From assembly GCA_032164295.1 (NCBI GenBank), contig JAJHTX010000011.1:1488001-1552000 (forward strand): a DNA stretch of 64,000 nucleotides, read 5' to 3'. The DNA comes from Inonotus obliquus. Lineage: Eukaryota; Basidiomycota; Agaricomycetes; Hymenochaetales; Hymenochaetaceae. The position numbers and the translations under genes were made by a program. Each line of letters begins with the position of its first letter. The first letter of the stretch is position 1. Below, in pieces: positions 35,326-46,958 of this stretch. Under the pieces are notes generated by a model, which saw only the letters and a list, made by a program, of their open reading frames with translations, was not told the origin of the DNA and did no database searches.

Positions 35326-38300
35326 GCTTCCTTACATACTTCAAGATTCCCCCTGATTATAAGACTTCGATGTCTTATACAATTATACAGGGTACGTTCC
35401 TTCTTGGACTTCTGGTATTCAGTTCGAGAGGGTACCGTGGGAGAGGATGGAGGAGGAATGGTAATCGTAGAAAGATCGAGAGACGGGAGAAGATAGGGGG
35501 CGATGTGAGAAGATTGTGATGGGAAAGAAGATGAGGAGAAGTAATGAGGAGGGAGGAGGTGTGGGTGGTTGACACGTTGTGTGATCAAAATGTAATTGTC
35601 GTTCAATGTGTTTCTCTTCGTTTGTTGTTCTTCGCGCTGTGTTCTTGCTGTCGCCGTTGTTATTGTTTGTGGCGGTGTATGGGCGCGAGTGTGGGCCAAA
35701 GGATGAGAACAATGTGTATGCAATGTACAATACACTATAATTTACAAATTACAAGTTTACAATGAATAGTAAATCTGAGTTCGCCGTTGTGTATTATTCG
35801 GGGTGACGAAGAGGGGTGGAGGTGTTGATGGTTGATGGTGATGGTGATGGTCTCAGAGACGTTCGACTGTTGTTATCGTTATATCGTTATTGTTACTTAT
35901 ACCCGAACACAACTACAAAGCACGGGAGCAGTGCGTTCAAGATCTATTAATATATTACAATAATTATCGATATTTGATATTTGATATTGAGAGTGCTGCG
36001 GATAGAAGGAAGTAGCATTGGAAGAATCTCTCGGGGACGCTGGTGATGTTGTAAAGCACCATCAATATCATTAAGCCATGGTGATGACAGCGGCCTAGAG
36101 AGAATAGTGTTACGATTGGGTGTCGATACGGTGACAGCAGAGGGAGCCGCGACAACGATCGGCTGTTGATATATTGATTGCCTTCCAATGATCGATCAGC
36201 GTAGAGGTGTTCTGTTACTGGATTGCGCGGATTTCCACGTTGGTGAGTCGTCGAGGATGTATTAATACTGGGTGAATATGTCGACACCCGGATCCGAAAT
36301 TCGAAACCCGGGTCCAGTCCAGAAATATTCATAGTGACAATTGGGGATGCTTATCCTGCTTTGATGATCCACGGACGACCGAGAGCGGTGAACATCCATC
36401 AGTCCATCAGCGAATAAGTATTGGATTGGGCAGCGTCAACCGGTCTTGACCGATCATTAGTTCGCCATCACCCCCTTCGGCGAGTCGCCTCGCACGGGAT
36501 CAAAAAAGACTATTTGTCAGATCAATGTATCCATCTCCTGGCTGGAAGTACCGCTCCACAGGATACACTGCAATAGAACTGCCACCGCCACCGGGTCCGG
36601 CGTCAGGGCCCGGTATCAATACTTACATGGGACGGATATCAATGGTTAGTCGTGGCGTCCTCCAAAATTGGTATGAAGTCTGAAATGAGAAGGAGTACAA
36701 ACACGGTAAAGTGATATGTGAAGCAATGAAGTTAACGGAACATCGCGGCCTCGTGGCGTGCATCTTGCACATGCACATATCTAGAGCTCAATTGCATTGA
36801 GATGGGAAAAGCACGCAATTGAACGGAGTTCGGGTTTCGGTTATTAGTGAAATGCCTAAAATTGGGTTGAGCCCCTATCCGTCTGAATGAATGTATAGGT
36901 AGATGTCTGGCCCTACTCACGGGGCATTGAGGATACCGTTCGTTCGATTCGCAAGGTTCTCGATCGTGATGGTTCTTTCGTCGTGGTCGTTTGGTCCTCG
37001 CTTCCGATTCCGAGGCGTTCTGCAATCCAGAGCTCCGACCTTCATCCGTTGCCGTTGGGAATGAACAAATCTCTTTAATTCTGCATATTCTCCACAGCCA
37101 TTAAAATATCGAGGTCATGTGGCGGAGAGGAACTCAATAGCGTTGGGATAGGCTCGCGGAATTAGTGCCTATTGTTATGGAGTGGCGTGTGGTCAGAGGG
37201 CATGAGTGGGGTAAGTTGGAATTTTTGAGAAGAGTTGCCTCTTTTGGAGGGTTCATTGCCGAAATAGGCAATCTAACCTTGGATTAGATTTGGAAAATGA
37301 ATTGGATCTTGGAGCCTTCCACGGGTATCTGAGTTTTTTAATTGTCTTCATCAGAATTGAGATCTGTAACGCACCATGAATATGTAGAATCGACCACAAT
37401 CTGGAATGTCTGCTCTCTTGCATCTGGACGGTAGATGGTGTCATGTAGGGACGGAAAAGGGGAGAGCATATCCGAGGAGACGAAATGTGCTGTGTACGGC
37501 GCACGCACTGCCCGTGGGTGATCGGTGCCGGTACCCAGTCTTCGAGAACTTCAGCGCGCTTGAACTGGAAAAGCACCATCTCTGTGCACTGATGCGTTGG
37601 CAATTATAGCATTGGACGGAGTCTTCAGCCGGGAAGTTTGCTCGCCGCACAGGAATTGTGTGACTGTGACCGCCCTTCCGCGATGACATGTATGATGAGG
37701 CAGAACTAAGGTTCAGATCCAATTTAGTCCCACGTCGATCTCATAATTCACACCAGAATGAAATGAGGCAAGCTGACGCGGAGAGAAGGTGATGGTTGCC
37801 AGAGACTTGATGAACGCTGCAAAGGCTAGAGCACATAGCGAGCAGATCGTTGACGAAATCACTTGACAATGCGTGGAAGACTGAAAGGTTGCCGCCAGTT
37901 AGTCGCCAGCAAAGAACAATGAGGTCGATTGTATGTGATACCAGGAAGCAATGAAGCACTAGCTTCGAGGCGTGCTAGGCCCGACACGCGATGGCCCTCA
38001 AACTGACCCGGTTTGCGTCCCTTGATGTTGTATCACGACCCGTGTTGCAATTTTATTCGTTCTTTGCGTTTACCACTTGGGCTTTTTCAGAGATTTTACG
38101 GTGGATGGAGAGGCGGTACCGACTACGTGGAAGACGTGGATGCAGCCGCGAGACAGACAGGAGAATGAGAATAGATGCCCAATGAGGAAACTGAGTGATG
38201 TGACAGTAATTGAGTATACGTGACAAGCGGTGTATTTGTCATCTATAAGGTCCGTGACTATGAGCCCAATGAGTGAGCGGAGTATGAATATAAGAGGAAG

Positions 38301-38399
38301 GTGCAATCTGAGTCGTCTCCCTTCGTTTCCGTTTCCCATCACCTCGTTCTATTCCTTCCCCCCTCCCGTCGCAACGCTCTCCCCTCTTCCTCGCAGACA

Positions 38400-39714
38400 A
38401 TGCTGCTCGTCCAGCAAGCTCAACATCCATCTTCAGTCTCCTTCATGCCCTTATCCAAGCAGTTTAACAGCTCCAGCCATAGGCGCAATCCGTCTGCGCC
38501 AGCCGCAGTCATCAAGGGGCAGGTTCATCCGACCAAGACCCCCGGGCTGCTCTCCATCTCGAAGCCTCCACAGACTCGCCAGCCTCGCCATGCAACTCCT
38601 AGGCAGCACAAGTCGAAGCCCCAACCACAGCAACCACGGCAGGGGTCGTCCCAAGAGAGGCAGCAAGGGAGGAATAACTCGGCGAACGATAAGTCGGCAA
38701 GGTGCGTTTGACTCGATTAGATCTATGCAAAGTTGTTTTGTCGAGCAGGGAGACTAAGCTTGTGATAGACCTGTTAATCCAAAACCCCGTGCTGGACATG
38801 GTGGACGTGGACGCCAAGCGTCCCCTTCACCCCTACCCCGATCCGAGCAGGCATCTATAGATGAGCCCGTTGCGGTCTCCAACCCATCTAATCCCGTCTC
38901 TGTGCCCAATTCAGACCTGAAGCCTCACATCTCAACGCAGGGGTCAACGGTCCTGAATGTTCCCTCGGGCAAGCTCGCTAAGCGTCGCAACCGAGCTTCT
39001 GTTCCCTTCCCGCCTTCAGCTTCTACACCTTCCGTAGCCCCTAAGGCACCAAAGGCCGCTGAAGTTGCCCCTCCTCGCTCGAAGCCTGTGCCCGTACCAG
39101 GCAGGAATGCAAGGGCAAAGGTGAACAATCTACCAATCTCGCGGTCTGACCCTGTGCTGTCACACTTTCCTCGCGCCTCCATTCACCGTGAAGTCGCGGA
39201 TGTCTTTCCGATCTGCGATGATAATGATGACGACGACTTCCTGGGGCGCCCATCGACACCGACTCCGACCGGTCGCAAAGGAGATTCTGGTCTTTGGCAT
39301 CAGAGCTCCTTGTTCAATTCGGACTCTGAGGACAATGGGCCGAAGACGGCGCCAATCAGCATGAAGGAGGGCGTGGCGAAACATTATTTTCCATCACCAG
39401 TCCCTTCTCCTTCTCGTCAGCACCATAAGCGCACCCCAAGCGTTCCATTAGACAGTGTCTTTGACCTGTCGTCTGGTTCTGATAACGAACTTAATGCTAC
39501 TGAGATGAGCGCTTTGTTCGGTCGGGCGTCGTCTCATCGCCCACGCTTTGATGGCTCCGTACGGTCGACGAGCACACCTCTCAGGAAGCCCGACCCGACT
39601 TTTAATAAGTTTGCGAGTCCCATGTTCCAGAACAGCCCGAGCCCCGAGCAGCTTCGTCCTCCGACATTCTCTTTGGCAAAGATGAAGAAGGCGCTCGTCG
39701 CCCAGGCGAACTGA
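38400..39714 (+). CDS. EDC1/PNRC-like mRNA-decapping factor candidate
   Basis: Two exons, 38400..38701 and 38769..39714, phases close, giving 415 aa. The protein is mostly disordered: Pro/Ser/Gln-rich, with N-terminal RNPSAPAAVIKG and basic patches. Near the end (about residues 382-401) it has FASPMFQNSPSPEQLRPPTF, which resembles the short motif of yeast Edc1/Edc2 and animal PNRC proteins: an aromatic residue, then a P-rich Leu-Pro-x-Pro-x-Phe-like core that binds DCP1. In that family the motif activates DCP2 and the protein sits in P-bodies. The rest gives no domain, so the assignment rests on this motif. A TxTPxxRKxDxTFN stretch lies just before it. The ATG at 38400 is used; the upstream in-frame GTG at 38301 is not. 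Confidence 0.55.
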
Positions 39715-42025
39715 GTGGACTCATGACCTACAGGGTTAGTTCCGATTAGATCCGAAGGATGACTTAATCAGTGCTTACGAGTTTTTGTTCAGGGTTCCAT
39801 ATTTGGCCGCACTCCCTTGCTTCATTCCGCGTCGAGCGCGATACATTATTCTTACTTGAAGACTAAATTATCTCTTTCGGCGCTCGATTTGCAACACTGT
39901 TTTCGCCGCCCTATCTGGCCCCCTCCCTTCTCTACTCTGGTATCTGATTTATGCCCGGTATAATTGGCTTTCTCGCTCAGGACATCCTCTCAACCTGCTT
40001 TTTGCACTGTCTGCTAGCTAGTCCACCGATTTGGACAGCTGGCGTGTGCACTCCGCACTTGATTTGTTTCTTGGCCATGGTTTACAGCATTAACAGCATT
40101 CATGACATCATGCACACGGTCTGCCGTTGTGGACTGGACCGACAACCCCGAAGTCTCAATCTCAGGTGTCTGGCTGGCATTCTTCCTCCTTTTACGTCAA
40201 GAAATCGGCTCGCATTTTCCTTCTCAATATATCATTGTGCCAATATCGCATTTCGCATTGCTGTCACTCACTCGATCCATCTTCCCCTTCCACCACCCGC
40301 GCTCGGTTTCGCATCGCTTACAAGTAACTACGACATAAAGACGAGTTTTCTGCCCAGGTCGTCCCGAATCGCTATACCTTGCTTTCATACCATTTTCCTA
40401 CACACGGGTAAACGGGGGGGCCTTGGTTGGATGGCTTTGGGACACTATTTCTATTTATCGCAATCGTGCTTGCTTGAAGGCCGTCTATGCACATCCAAGA
40501 CGCCAGCATTCGGATCCGACACGATATCATAGAGTTCGTCCTCTTTCGCCCCGCTTCTACCATGTGTCTTCTTTCCTCAACCCGATTACCTTTATCGTAC
40601 TTTTCTCTATTCTATCAGGTGGTATTCCGCGGCTTTGCTGTATTGTTCGACGCAGACTGCGTGCTGTACATCAGTCTGACATCTTTTCTTTTTCTATTGT
40701 CGTCTGGTTTCTTGTCTTTTCTCACTAGTTAAACCCCATAGTCGCTACCGATAAAACCCCTACGCTCTAATATTCTTATGGGGCACTTTATCTTTCCCCT
40801 TCCCTTTTTTATGACTGCGCAGCCCAACCGATGTATTTTACCTTCCGATCCTGTCCATGCTCATACATCGCTTCTTTAAGCCACACGATGAAGCATGCGG
40901 TAGCGTCTTATCTTTTTTATTCCGTTATTCCGTTTCCACTCGGACTTTGGGCCTAACTTCATCAGATCATTTGTTTCCATACTTAGAGTCAATCTGTGCA
41001 TTAGCCAGAGCATTTGATGCCTCTTCATTCACCTTCCTTTTCTATTCCGTACTCCCTTTTTCCTTTTACCGACGCAACCAACCTCATTTCTCCTCGAAAT
41101 CCCCCACACATTCAATTCCTACTGTATCATATTCCTGCTGGAGGATCTCTTCCGGAAGTGGTGAAGAGGTGCTAATGTGCGTTTTTAACCTTTTGCCACG
41201 TCTAGACCTTTCCGCTTATCTTTATTGCCCTTTAGACTTCTCTGGCTTGATTGCCTTGGTCTATCGCAATATTTCAAAGTTGCGATATTCATTCATCGAT
41301 CAATGGCGTTCATTACCCTCAGCACAACATCTGCGCCGACTAACACGGCTTACTATTTATCACATTCCTTGTCATCGACAATCCCTCGTATTTCCCTTCC
41401 TCCCGTCCTGTGGATGAGCTCTCGTTTCCTCATCGGGAACGATTGTGAATCCTTCATGTCCTGTTCCTGATAACCGACCACATCCTCTGGCTCGCCTACC
41501 TATTCCCCTTGACGTCCCTCTACAGCGGGCCTCGTCCTTCCACATTTCACGACGTACTTGCCTCTCCATCTTGACCGCCCCATTCATGCCCTTTTCGTTT
41601 CGTTTCTTTCATCATGCTAGACTTGTTGGCTGGCGAATTGTCGCCCAAAAGACCGTTGATGGAGGATGATGTGCATTAAAAAACGAGAACGGGAGGTGGA
41701 TGGTTGGTTGGGATGGCAAATGGATCCTGTTCTCGAAGGTCAAAGATATTATTAATTGAGTAGTAATAATGGGCTTTGTGTATTGTTAGATTGTTATTGG
41801 GGAACTGGAATGGTAGTCGGAGTCGACTTTACACATGTCTGAGTTTGATGCCAAGCCATGGGTAATTTTGACTTCATCCGAGTTCGGTTACTTTGAATCT
41901 GTGGTACTTTGTCGTTTAGCGACCGTGACGATTTGAAACAAACAGCACTGGTTTGTAGTAATGGTGAGTTGTTGCACGTAGAGCTCGCGCAAGACGGCTC
42001 CAAGGCTAAGTCGGACGACACGACA
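39715..42025 (+). other. Pyrimidine-rich non-coding stretch
   Basis: 2.3 kb downstream of the EDC1-like gene. From about 39780 to 41650 the + strand is markedly rich in T and C (runs such as cttcctccttttacg and tccttttaccgac). Long open frames here (39951-40532, 40857-41417) show no domain and appear to follow from the low purine content, because stop codons need A or G. It could be a long 3' UTR or an lncRNA. Confidence 0.45.
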
Positions 42026-42027
42026 TA

Positions 42028-42390
42028 CTGTATACGTCTGTACGGGTGCAACCAGACGGGGTGCGTTACAGCAACGAAATGGCCAACCAAGGCAGAGTTG
42101 CGCGTTACACGTCCTGTTCTAGGCAACCAGGCAACCAACGGGACACGCATTGAACCGTGAAAATTACAATATAATTTGTACTTTCTGTTGTATTAGACTT
42201 GGCTTTGCTGTAAGGGGAAGGTCAACTTACCTACTTCGGACAAATAGCTTTCGTTTTTGGTGCTTTTCTAAGTTTTTTAGTAATATATACCCTGTAACGC
42301 GGCAACCTGGACCCCACGTTACACGTTACAGCAAGCAACCCAACCAAGGCGGCGTTACCGTTACAGTTGCACCCGTACAGACGTATACAG
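42028..42390. mobile_element. MITE with 25-bp perfect TIRs and TA target site
   Basis: CTGTATACGTCTGTACGGGT begins a 25-bp terminal repeat at 42028-42052. Its exact reverse complement ends the element at 42366-42390. TA dinucleotides flank both sides (42026-42027 and 42391-42392), as left by Tc1/mariner-type transposases. The 363-bp element has no transposase. Inside, two related direct segments (gttacagcaa...ccaaccaaggc near 42065 and 42325) lie next to the TIRs. It is non-autonomous and must have been moved in trans. Confidence 0.85.
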
Positions 42391-42392
42391 TA

Positions 42393-42754
42393 GTACTGTT
42401 GATATTCTGACCCGGGATCCCTCAATATCAAAGTAAGTTATCATTGCTATTTCACTCGCATAGCGATGCACAGCATCGAGTAAGAGTATCAGTCGGGGCG
42501 GTGCTGATCTTGTATAGGTTACGGGTACGGGCTTATTGGTAGTACCGTGAGTATAAACTTTTTTTTGGTCTTTATCTTTTGGTATTCGTATATAAACTAA
42601 ACAAGAAACAAGAGCTGACGACTGCTGTCCGTTTTTTCATTCTTCATTCTTCTTTCACTAGTACTGGCATACTGGCACCTCGGTTTTTTCGTTTTGACTG
42701 TCTGTCTTTATCGGTACTGACTAGTTATATTGACCAACGACGACTGCGAGTGAG
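42393..42754. promoter_or_regulatory. Promoter region of the CYSTM-like gene
   Basis: 362 bp between the MITE and the start codon at 42755. It includes a T-rich run near 42560 and a pyrimidine tract (cattcttcattcttctttc) near 42638. No other gene is supported. Confidence 0.35.
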
Positions 42755-44030
42755 ATGACGCAGACTAGCGATCCCAATACCAATCCCAACCCCAATCCTA
42801 ATCCCGATTCTATGGGTATGGTTATGCCGACACCTGTTCATTTTGGTGGAGAACGAGAACGAGAACGAGAAGAACGGGACGGACAGGGGCAGGGGCAGGG
42901 ACAGGGACAAGGACAGGGGCAGGAGAATGGATATGGATATGGACATGGACGCTCGGTATCGAGTGGTATTTATGGTGGAGGAAGAGGAGGAGGTACGTTT
43001 CTTATTGCTTTATTGCTGTTGTTTCGCGAGTTATGGCTCGGGCGGGGGACCAGGATACAGACAGCTAATAGTGATGCATCTTGTTCTAAAGGTCCTCAAG
43101 GATACACTTCGCCTCCTCAAGCGTATACATACGAACACGAGAGAGAAACTCGTCCTCCTTCGTATACACCTTTCCCTACTGCACCACACTCGCATTCGCA
43201 TTCGCACTCTCACACGCAATCTACCACCGCCGGCGGTCCCGGACCGGGTCATAATCGCGGACCTAGTACTGGTGCTAGTAGAACGACTCAACCTCGGCCT
43301 CACGGCGGCATGTCTCCGCCGCCGGCTTACCCTCCTTATCGTTCTCGTCCTTCTCATCCTTCCCACTCTTCCCATCCCTCCCAATCCTCTCATCCTTATC
43401 CTTATCCTAACAACAACCCTCCTGCAGGCTACCCACCTCAACCCACGAACGGACCTACACACCCAAGATGCGACCGCGACTGCGAAACTAATCAAAATCA
43501 AAATCAAGACCAAATGAGGCTTGGGAGAGAGCGTGATGAGTTGGAAATGGGGAGTATTACTATGAGTGAGTTGGATGATGAGTTGAATGCCGATGCGGAT
43601 GGGAAGAAGAAGAAGGGGAAGGGTAGGACTTGGTTTGATGGTCCGAGGGTGGGTGATTGTTGTGAGATGTGAGTATGGAATTGTTTTGGAATTTGTTTGA
43701 TTGGTTGGTGGATTCTGGATGATTTTGTTTGGGTTTGGGTTGTTGAGCGTGGGGTGTTGGAATTTGGAGGTTGGATACTGGAGACCGGATGCGTCTGCCT
43801 CTGCCTCTGCCTCTGCCTCCACCTCTACCTCTAGGCAGAGGCGAAGGCAGAGGCGGAGGTGGAGACGGAGGCGGAGGTGCTGTGTGTGATTTATTGGCGT
43901 GGGTGATGCGGGAAGTTCTAATCTCGCAAAGCAACATACCTACCGAACTGGTAACTGACTATTTGAATTTTGTTCTAGGATGTCATGTTGCTGTGCAGCT
44001 TGTTTTTGTTGTACGATATTCTGTCGTTGA
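42755..44030 (+). CDS. Low-complexity protein with CYSTM-like cysteine tail
   Basis: Three exons, 42755..42992, 43092..43668, 43979..44030, phases close, giving 288 aa. The body is disordered: N/P repeats (TNPNPNPNPD), a GQ repeat from hexanucleotide gg-c-agg units, His-Ser repeats, and a Pro/Tyr/Ser-rich middle (GGMSPPPAYPPYRSR). It turns acidic then basic (DELNADADGKKKKGKGRTW). The last exon adds MSCCCAACFCCTIFCR after DCCEM, a short Cys-dense hydrophobic end resembling the CYSTM module that anchors small stress-related proteins to membranes, or a palmitoylated tail. Without the third exon the protein stops at DCCEM, so this tail depends on the splice at 43668/43979. Intron 1 is also a multiple of three. 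A membrane-stress or surface role is inference. Confidence 0.6.
43792..43877. repeat. Long imperfect hairpin inside an intron
   Basis: A run of tgcctc/cacctc units (43792-43832) is followed at once by its near reverse complement (43833-43877), giving arms of about 40 bp. It lies in the second intron of the CYSTM-like gene. Confidence 0.7.
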
Positions 44031-44450
44031 GGTTGGGGTTCGTTCTGGGTGCAGGTTACCCGGGTACACTATCACTCGTTTGAGGGGAGGGATTATGGAG
44101 ATGGAGATGGTTTTGTATACCTGTATATTTGTTTTTTCTCGTTTTTTCCTTTTTATTTGGGACTTGGGGGATAGAGAGAAAACATGTGTAATATACTTTA
44201 GAGTGCCAAATAAACACAGGGAGATATACATCTCTTGTTCATTGATACAATCAACGCGCAGTAAATAGTATCATGACTACTGGACTGCCAAGGTTTGATA
44301 TCAGTATTGTATGGTTTTCTTGGGCTGATTGAAACATAGAACAGTAGTGGCAAGTAGGTTACGAATTGAATCCATTGTGTAATGATGCACAGGATGACAA
44401 TGCAATGCTGCACTACGGAGAGTCCGGTAAATCAAGAATCGAAACCCCGT

Positions 44451-46958
44451 CTATTCCTTCTTCTTGGCCTTTGGTTTGGGTTGTTTCTTTGCGAGATCCT
44501 TAGAACTGATAACGTCCCCTCTGGCATCTCCTCTCTTGTATCCCAGCATTTGATCTCCTCCTTCCGATGACAATCAGAATCAACGTGCGGTGATTTTAGA
44601 GTAAGAAGAAAACATACCGGTGGAGTTTAATAATTCCGTCACTACGTTACGCGGACCGGAGGTGATGTATTTCTTCATTATGCCTTTTGCTACGAGTGGT
44701 TGGGATAGGAGATGTTTGAGCTCGGATTTGAGTGTCTGGACTTGGTGTTGTTGTTTTGAGTCTTTTCGTCTTTTAGACCGTGCGTCGTCGTCTGAAGTCC
44801 TTGAAAATTTGTCAGACCATAGAACGAAGACGTGAAGCGTTGTGAGTAGCGTTACTTTTCGTCCAAGTCAGAATCGAGCTCGATTTCCATTGCTTCGGCA
44901 GTCTGCTTCAACCAATTTTTATCGTGTTTGGCTTTATTGGCTTTGTGCGCTGCAGAGTCGATTCGCTTTGCTAGTTGGACGCGACTTTTTAGCTTGTCTA
45001 AGAGGTCGAGCTCAATTGGCAATTCTGGGATTTCATTGTCTCCAACTACGCGATTCATTAGTCTCGCCTGGTGCCAACATATGTATTGAAGAAATTACCT
45101 CTGTCCAGACTATTAAGCAAGGCGCGAAGAATGCGTCGCTCGTCTGGAGCGCACATGATTAAACTGAACCCAGATCGAGAAGCACGAGCTGTCCGTCCGT
45201 TTCGATGGATATACACATCAGCGGAGCGAGGGATCTGGTAGTGGATGACATGATCAACGGAGGGAATATCAAGGCCTCGAGCGGCTACGTCCGTAGCGAG
45301 GAGAATTGAATTAGGCGTAGATTTGAATCGGTCGAGGTTCTTGAGACGTTGGCGTTGTTGGAGTTGAGAATGAAGTGGGTATGCGTGGAGTTGTAGGAGT
45401 TCACAGAGGGGCAGGAGGCGGCGGATGCCATCGATGGAGGAAACGAAGACTAGCGAGCGTCCGGGGTATCGCAGGAGGAAGTAATATAGATAGACGTCCT
45501 GCGTCAATCGTGCTGAGTTAGTATCTGGCCTGCGATGGACGAACTATTGCTCACCTTATCTGCGCTGAGACATTCAACTTGACTCTCCTGGAGTGTCGAG
45601 ACTACTCCGCTTTTGGGACTCAAATCGATTACCTCCGGCTCGGGATCACGGAAGTCCAGTCGAGATAGCAGCTCATCGAGAGTGGAGACAGGCTTATCTC
45701 TATCGCCGTTCCTCGTCTTTATCCGTATTCGCTTTCGCCTTTTCAGGTTTTGTTGAAGGTCGCGGCTTAACGTAGCAGAGAATATGAACGTTTGTAAAGA
45801 GCTTGTTTCTTCATCCTGTTGTTCTTCATCAGCCGATCCCTCGGGTGGGAACGCGGAGTCCTCTTCAGTGACTCTCGTCTGTCGTGTCGTAAGTCGCACA
45901 ATATTATCCAATTCCGCAAAGTGACCAGTCTCGATCATACGGTCCGCTTCATCAAGAACGAGGAAACGAAGTCTTTTAATCTGCCCCGCAAGAAAGTCGT
46001 TCTCTTCAATGAGCTCCCAGAGACGTCCTGGTGTAGCAACCAGAACGTCAACACCTCGTTCGAGTATGCGTTTTTGTTTCTGTATGGCCATGCCTCCTAC
46101 AACGGTGCCAATGCGCACTCGCGGATACCGTTTTCTGTCATCCGCAGTATCTGTGACGCAAGCATTCAGGTGCGATGCCACTTGTAGGGCGAGTTCGCGC
46201 GTTGGAGCGAGGATGAGAGCTTGTAAAACTCGAGAACTATTTGACCGAGTATGACCGAGGATGTGGTGAAGGATGGGAAGACTGTATGCAAGTGTTTTTC
46301 CCGAACCCTAGAAAGTATTCAGAAACCGGAGAATATTAGACCGATACTGCACGAACGTACGGTCTGAGCAATTCCGACAACATCTTTACCCTTCAAGCAT
46401 GCAGGAAGGGCCTTTTTCTGTATAGGCGTTGGCGTGGAGAAGTCCTGCCTGTGCAAAGCGGAAAGGAGGCGAGGATGAAACCTGAATTCAGACCAGTCCG
46501 GCAGTAATGATGCTAGTAAAAACTATTAAGCATGAATGACGTGGTGATTATCCATTACAAGACTCACAGTCAAACAGTTCCTCGTCCTCTGATACTTCAT
46601 CCTCTTCACCGCTCTCTTTCGCTTTTGGCTTCTTCTCTTCATCCTGAGCAATGTCTGTTTCCCAAACCTATTCGAGCTAAATCTGTCAATGCAACTCCGA
46701 TCATTCATAAAAACACACCTTAAACCTAGCTGTCCTCCCGTTCTCAGTCTCCTCATAAACAATCTCAACATCATCGACTTCTTCCAGTTCCAGTACACCA
46801 TCATCGCCTTCAAAGCCTGAAAAGTCTGGACGAGACACGCTTTTCCATAGTAGGTCGTTTACTGAGACTACGTCTCTTCTCTGTCTCTTTCTTGACGCTG
46901 ATGAGGCTTGCAAACGATTCTTTCGCTTCAAGCTTTTCTTGGGGGTGAAGACGGTCAT
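44451..46958 (-). CDS. MAK5: DEAD-box RNA helicase MAK5 (DDX24 class)
   Basis: Nucleolar helicase for 60S ribosomal subunit maturation. Eight exons on minus: 46719..46958, 46568..46667, 46361..46512, 45555..46307, 45099..45498, 44856..45045, 44618..44799, 44451..44560; phases close, giving 708 aa (yeast Mak5 773). The Q-motif region ([20 protein letters not shown]), motif I GSGKT (165-169, split by an intron after AQT), PTRELA, TPGR, DEAD, SAT, ARGLD and HRNGRTAR are all present in order. [14 protein letters not shown] near the N-terminus and the long acidic gap between DEAD and SAT are typical of MAK5/DDX24. The intron between exons 5 and 6 is placed with its acceptor at cgcgtag because only this keeps the frame into [15 protein letters not shown]. 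The C-terminus is Lys-rich. It converges with the CYSTM-like gene. Confidence 0.93.

Larger units (their letters stand above)
32216..38399. other. Long gene-poor region
   Basis: 6.2 kb with no gene I can support on either strand. Open frames are short, mostly lack ATG starts, and show no family motif. One ATG-initiated frame at 33955-34269 is listed separately. It contains a pyrimidine-rich tract at 35230-35325 and short ggtgatggtgatgg repeats near 35834. It could hold long promoters for STN1 or the downstream gene, non-coding RNAs, or decayed genes. Confidence 0.5.

Noticed and set aside
35319..35735. 138-codon minus frame rich in His, Thr and Ser
   Set aside because: It is the complement of simple T/C repeats; no conserved motif and no protein-like core.
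36732..37722. Minus-strand frames of 93-116 codons
   Set aside because: Fragments look partly protein-like but do not connect through GT-AG introns, and no domain was recognised.
39951..41417. Two long plus-strand frames (193 and 186 codons)
   Set aside because: They lie in purine-poor DNA where stop codons are rare. They have no domain, no splice sites in phase and unnatural composition.
42843..43937. Long overlapping frames on both strands across the CYSTM-like gene
   Set aside because: They are shadows of repetitive coding DNA (GQ, HS and PYP repeats) and give Arg/Leu/Ile-only low-complexity protein.
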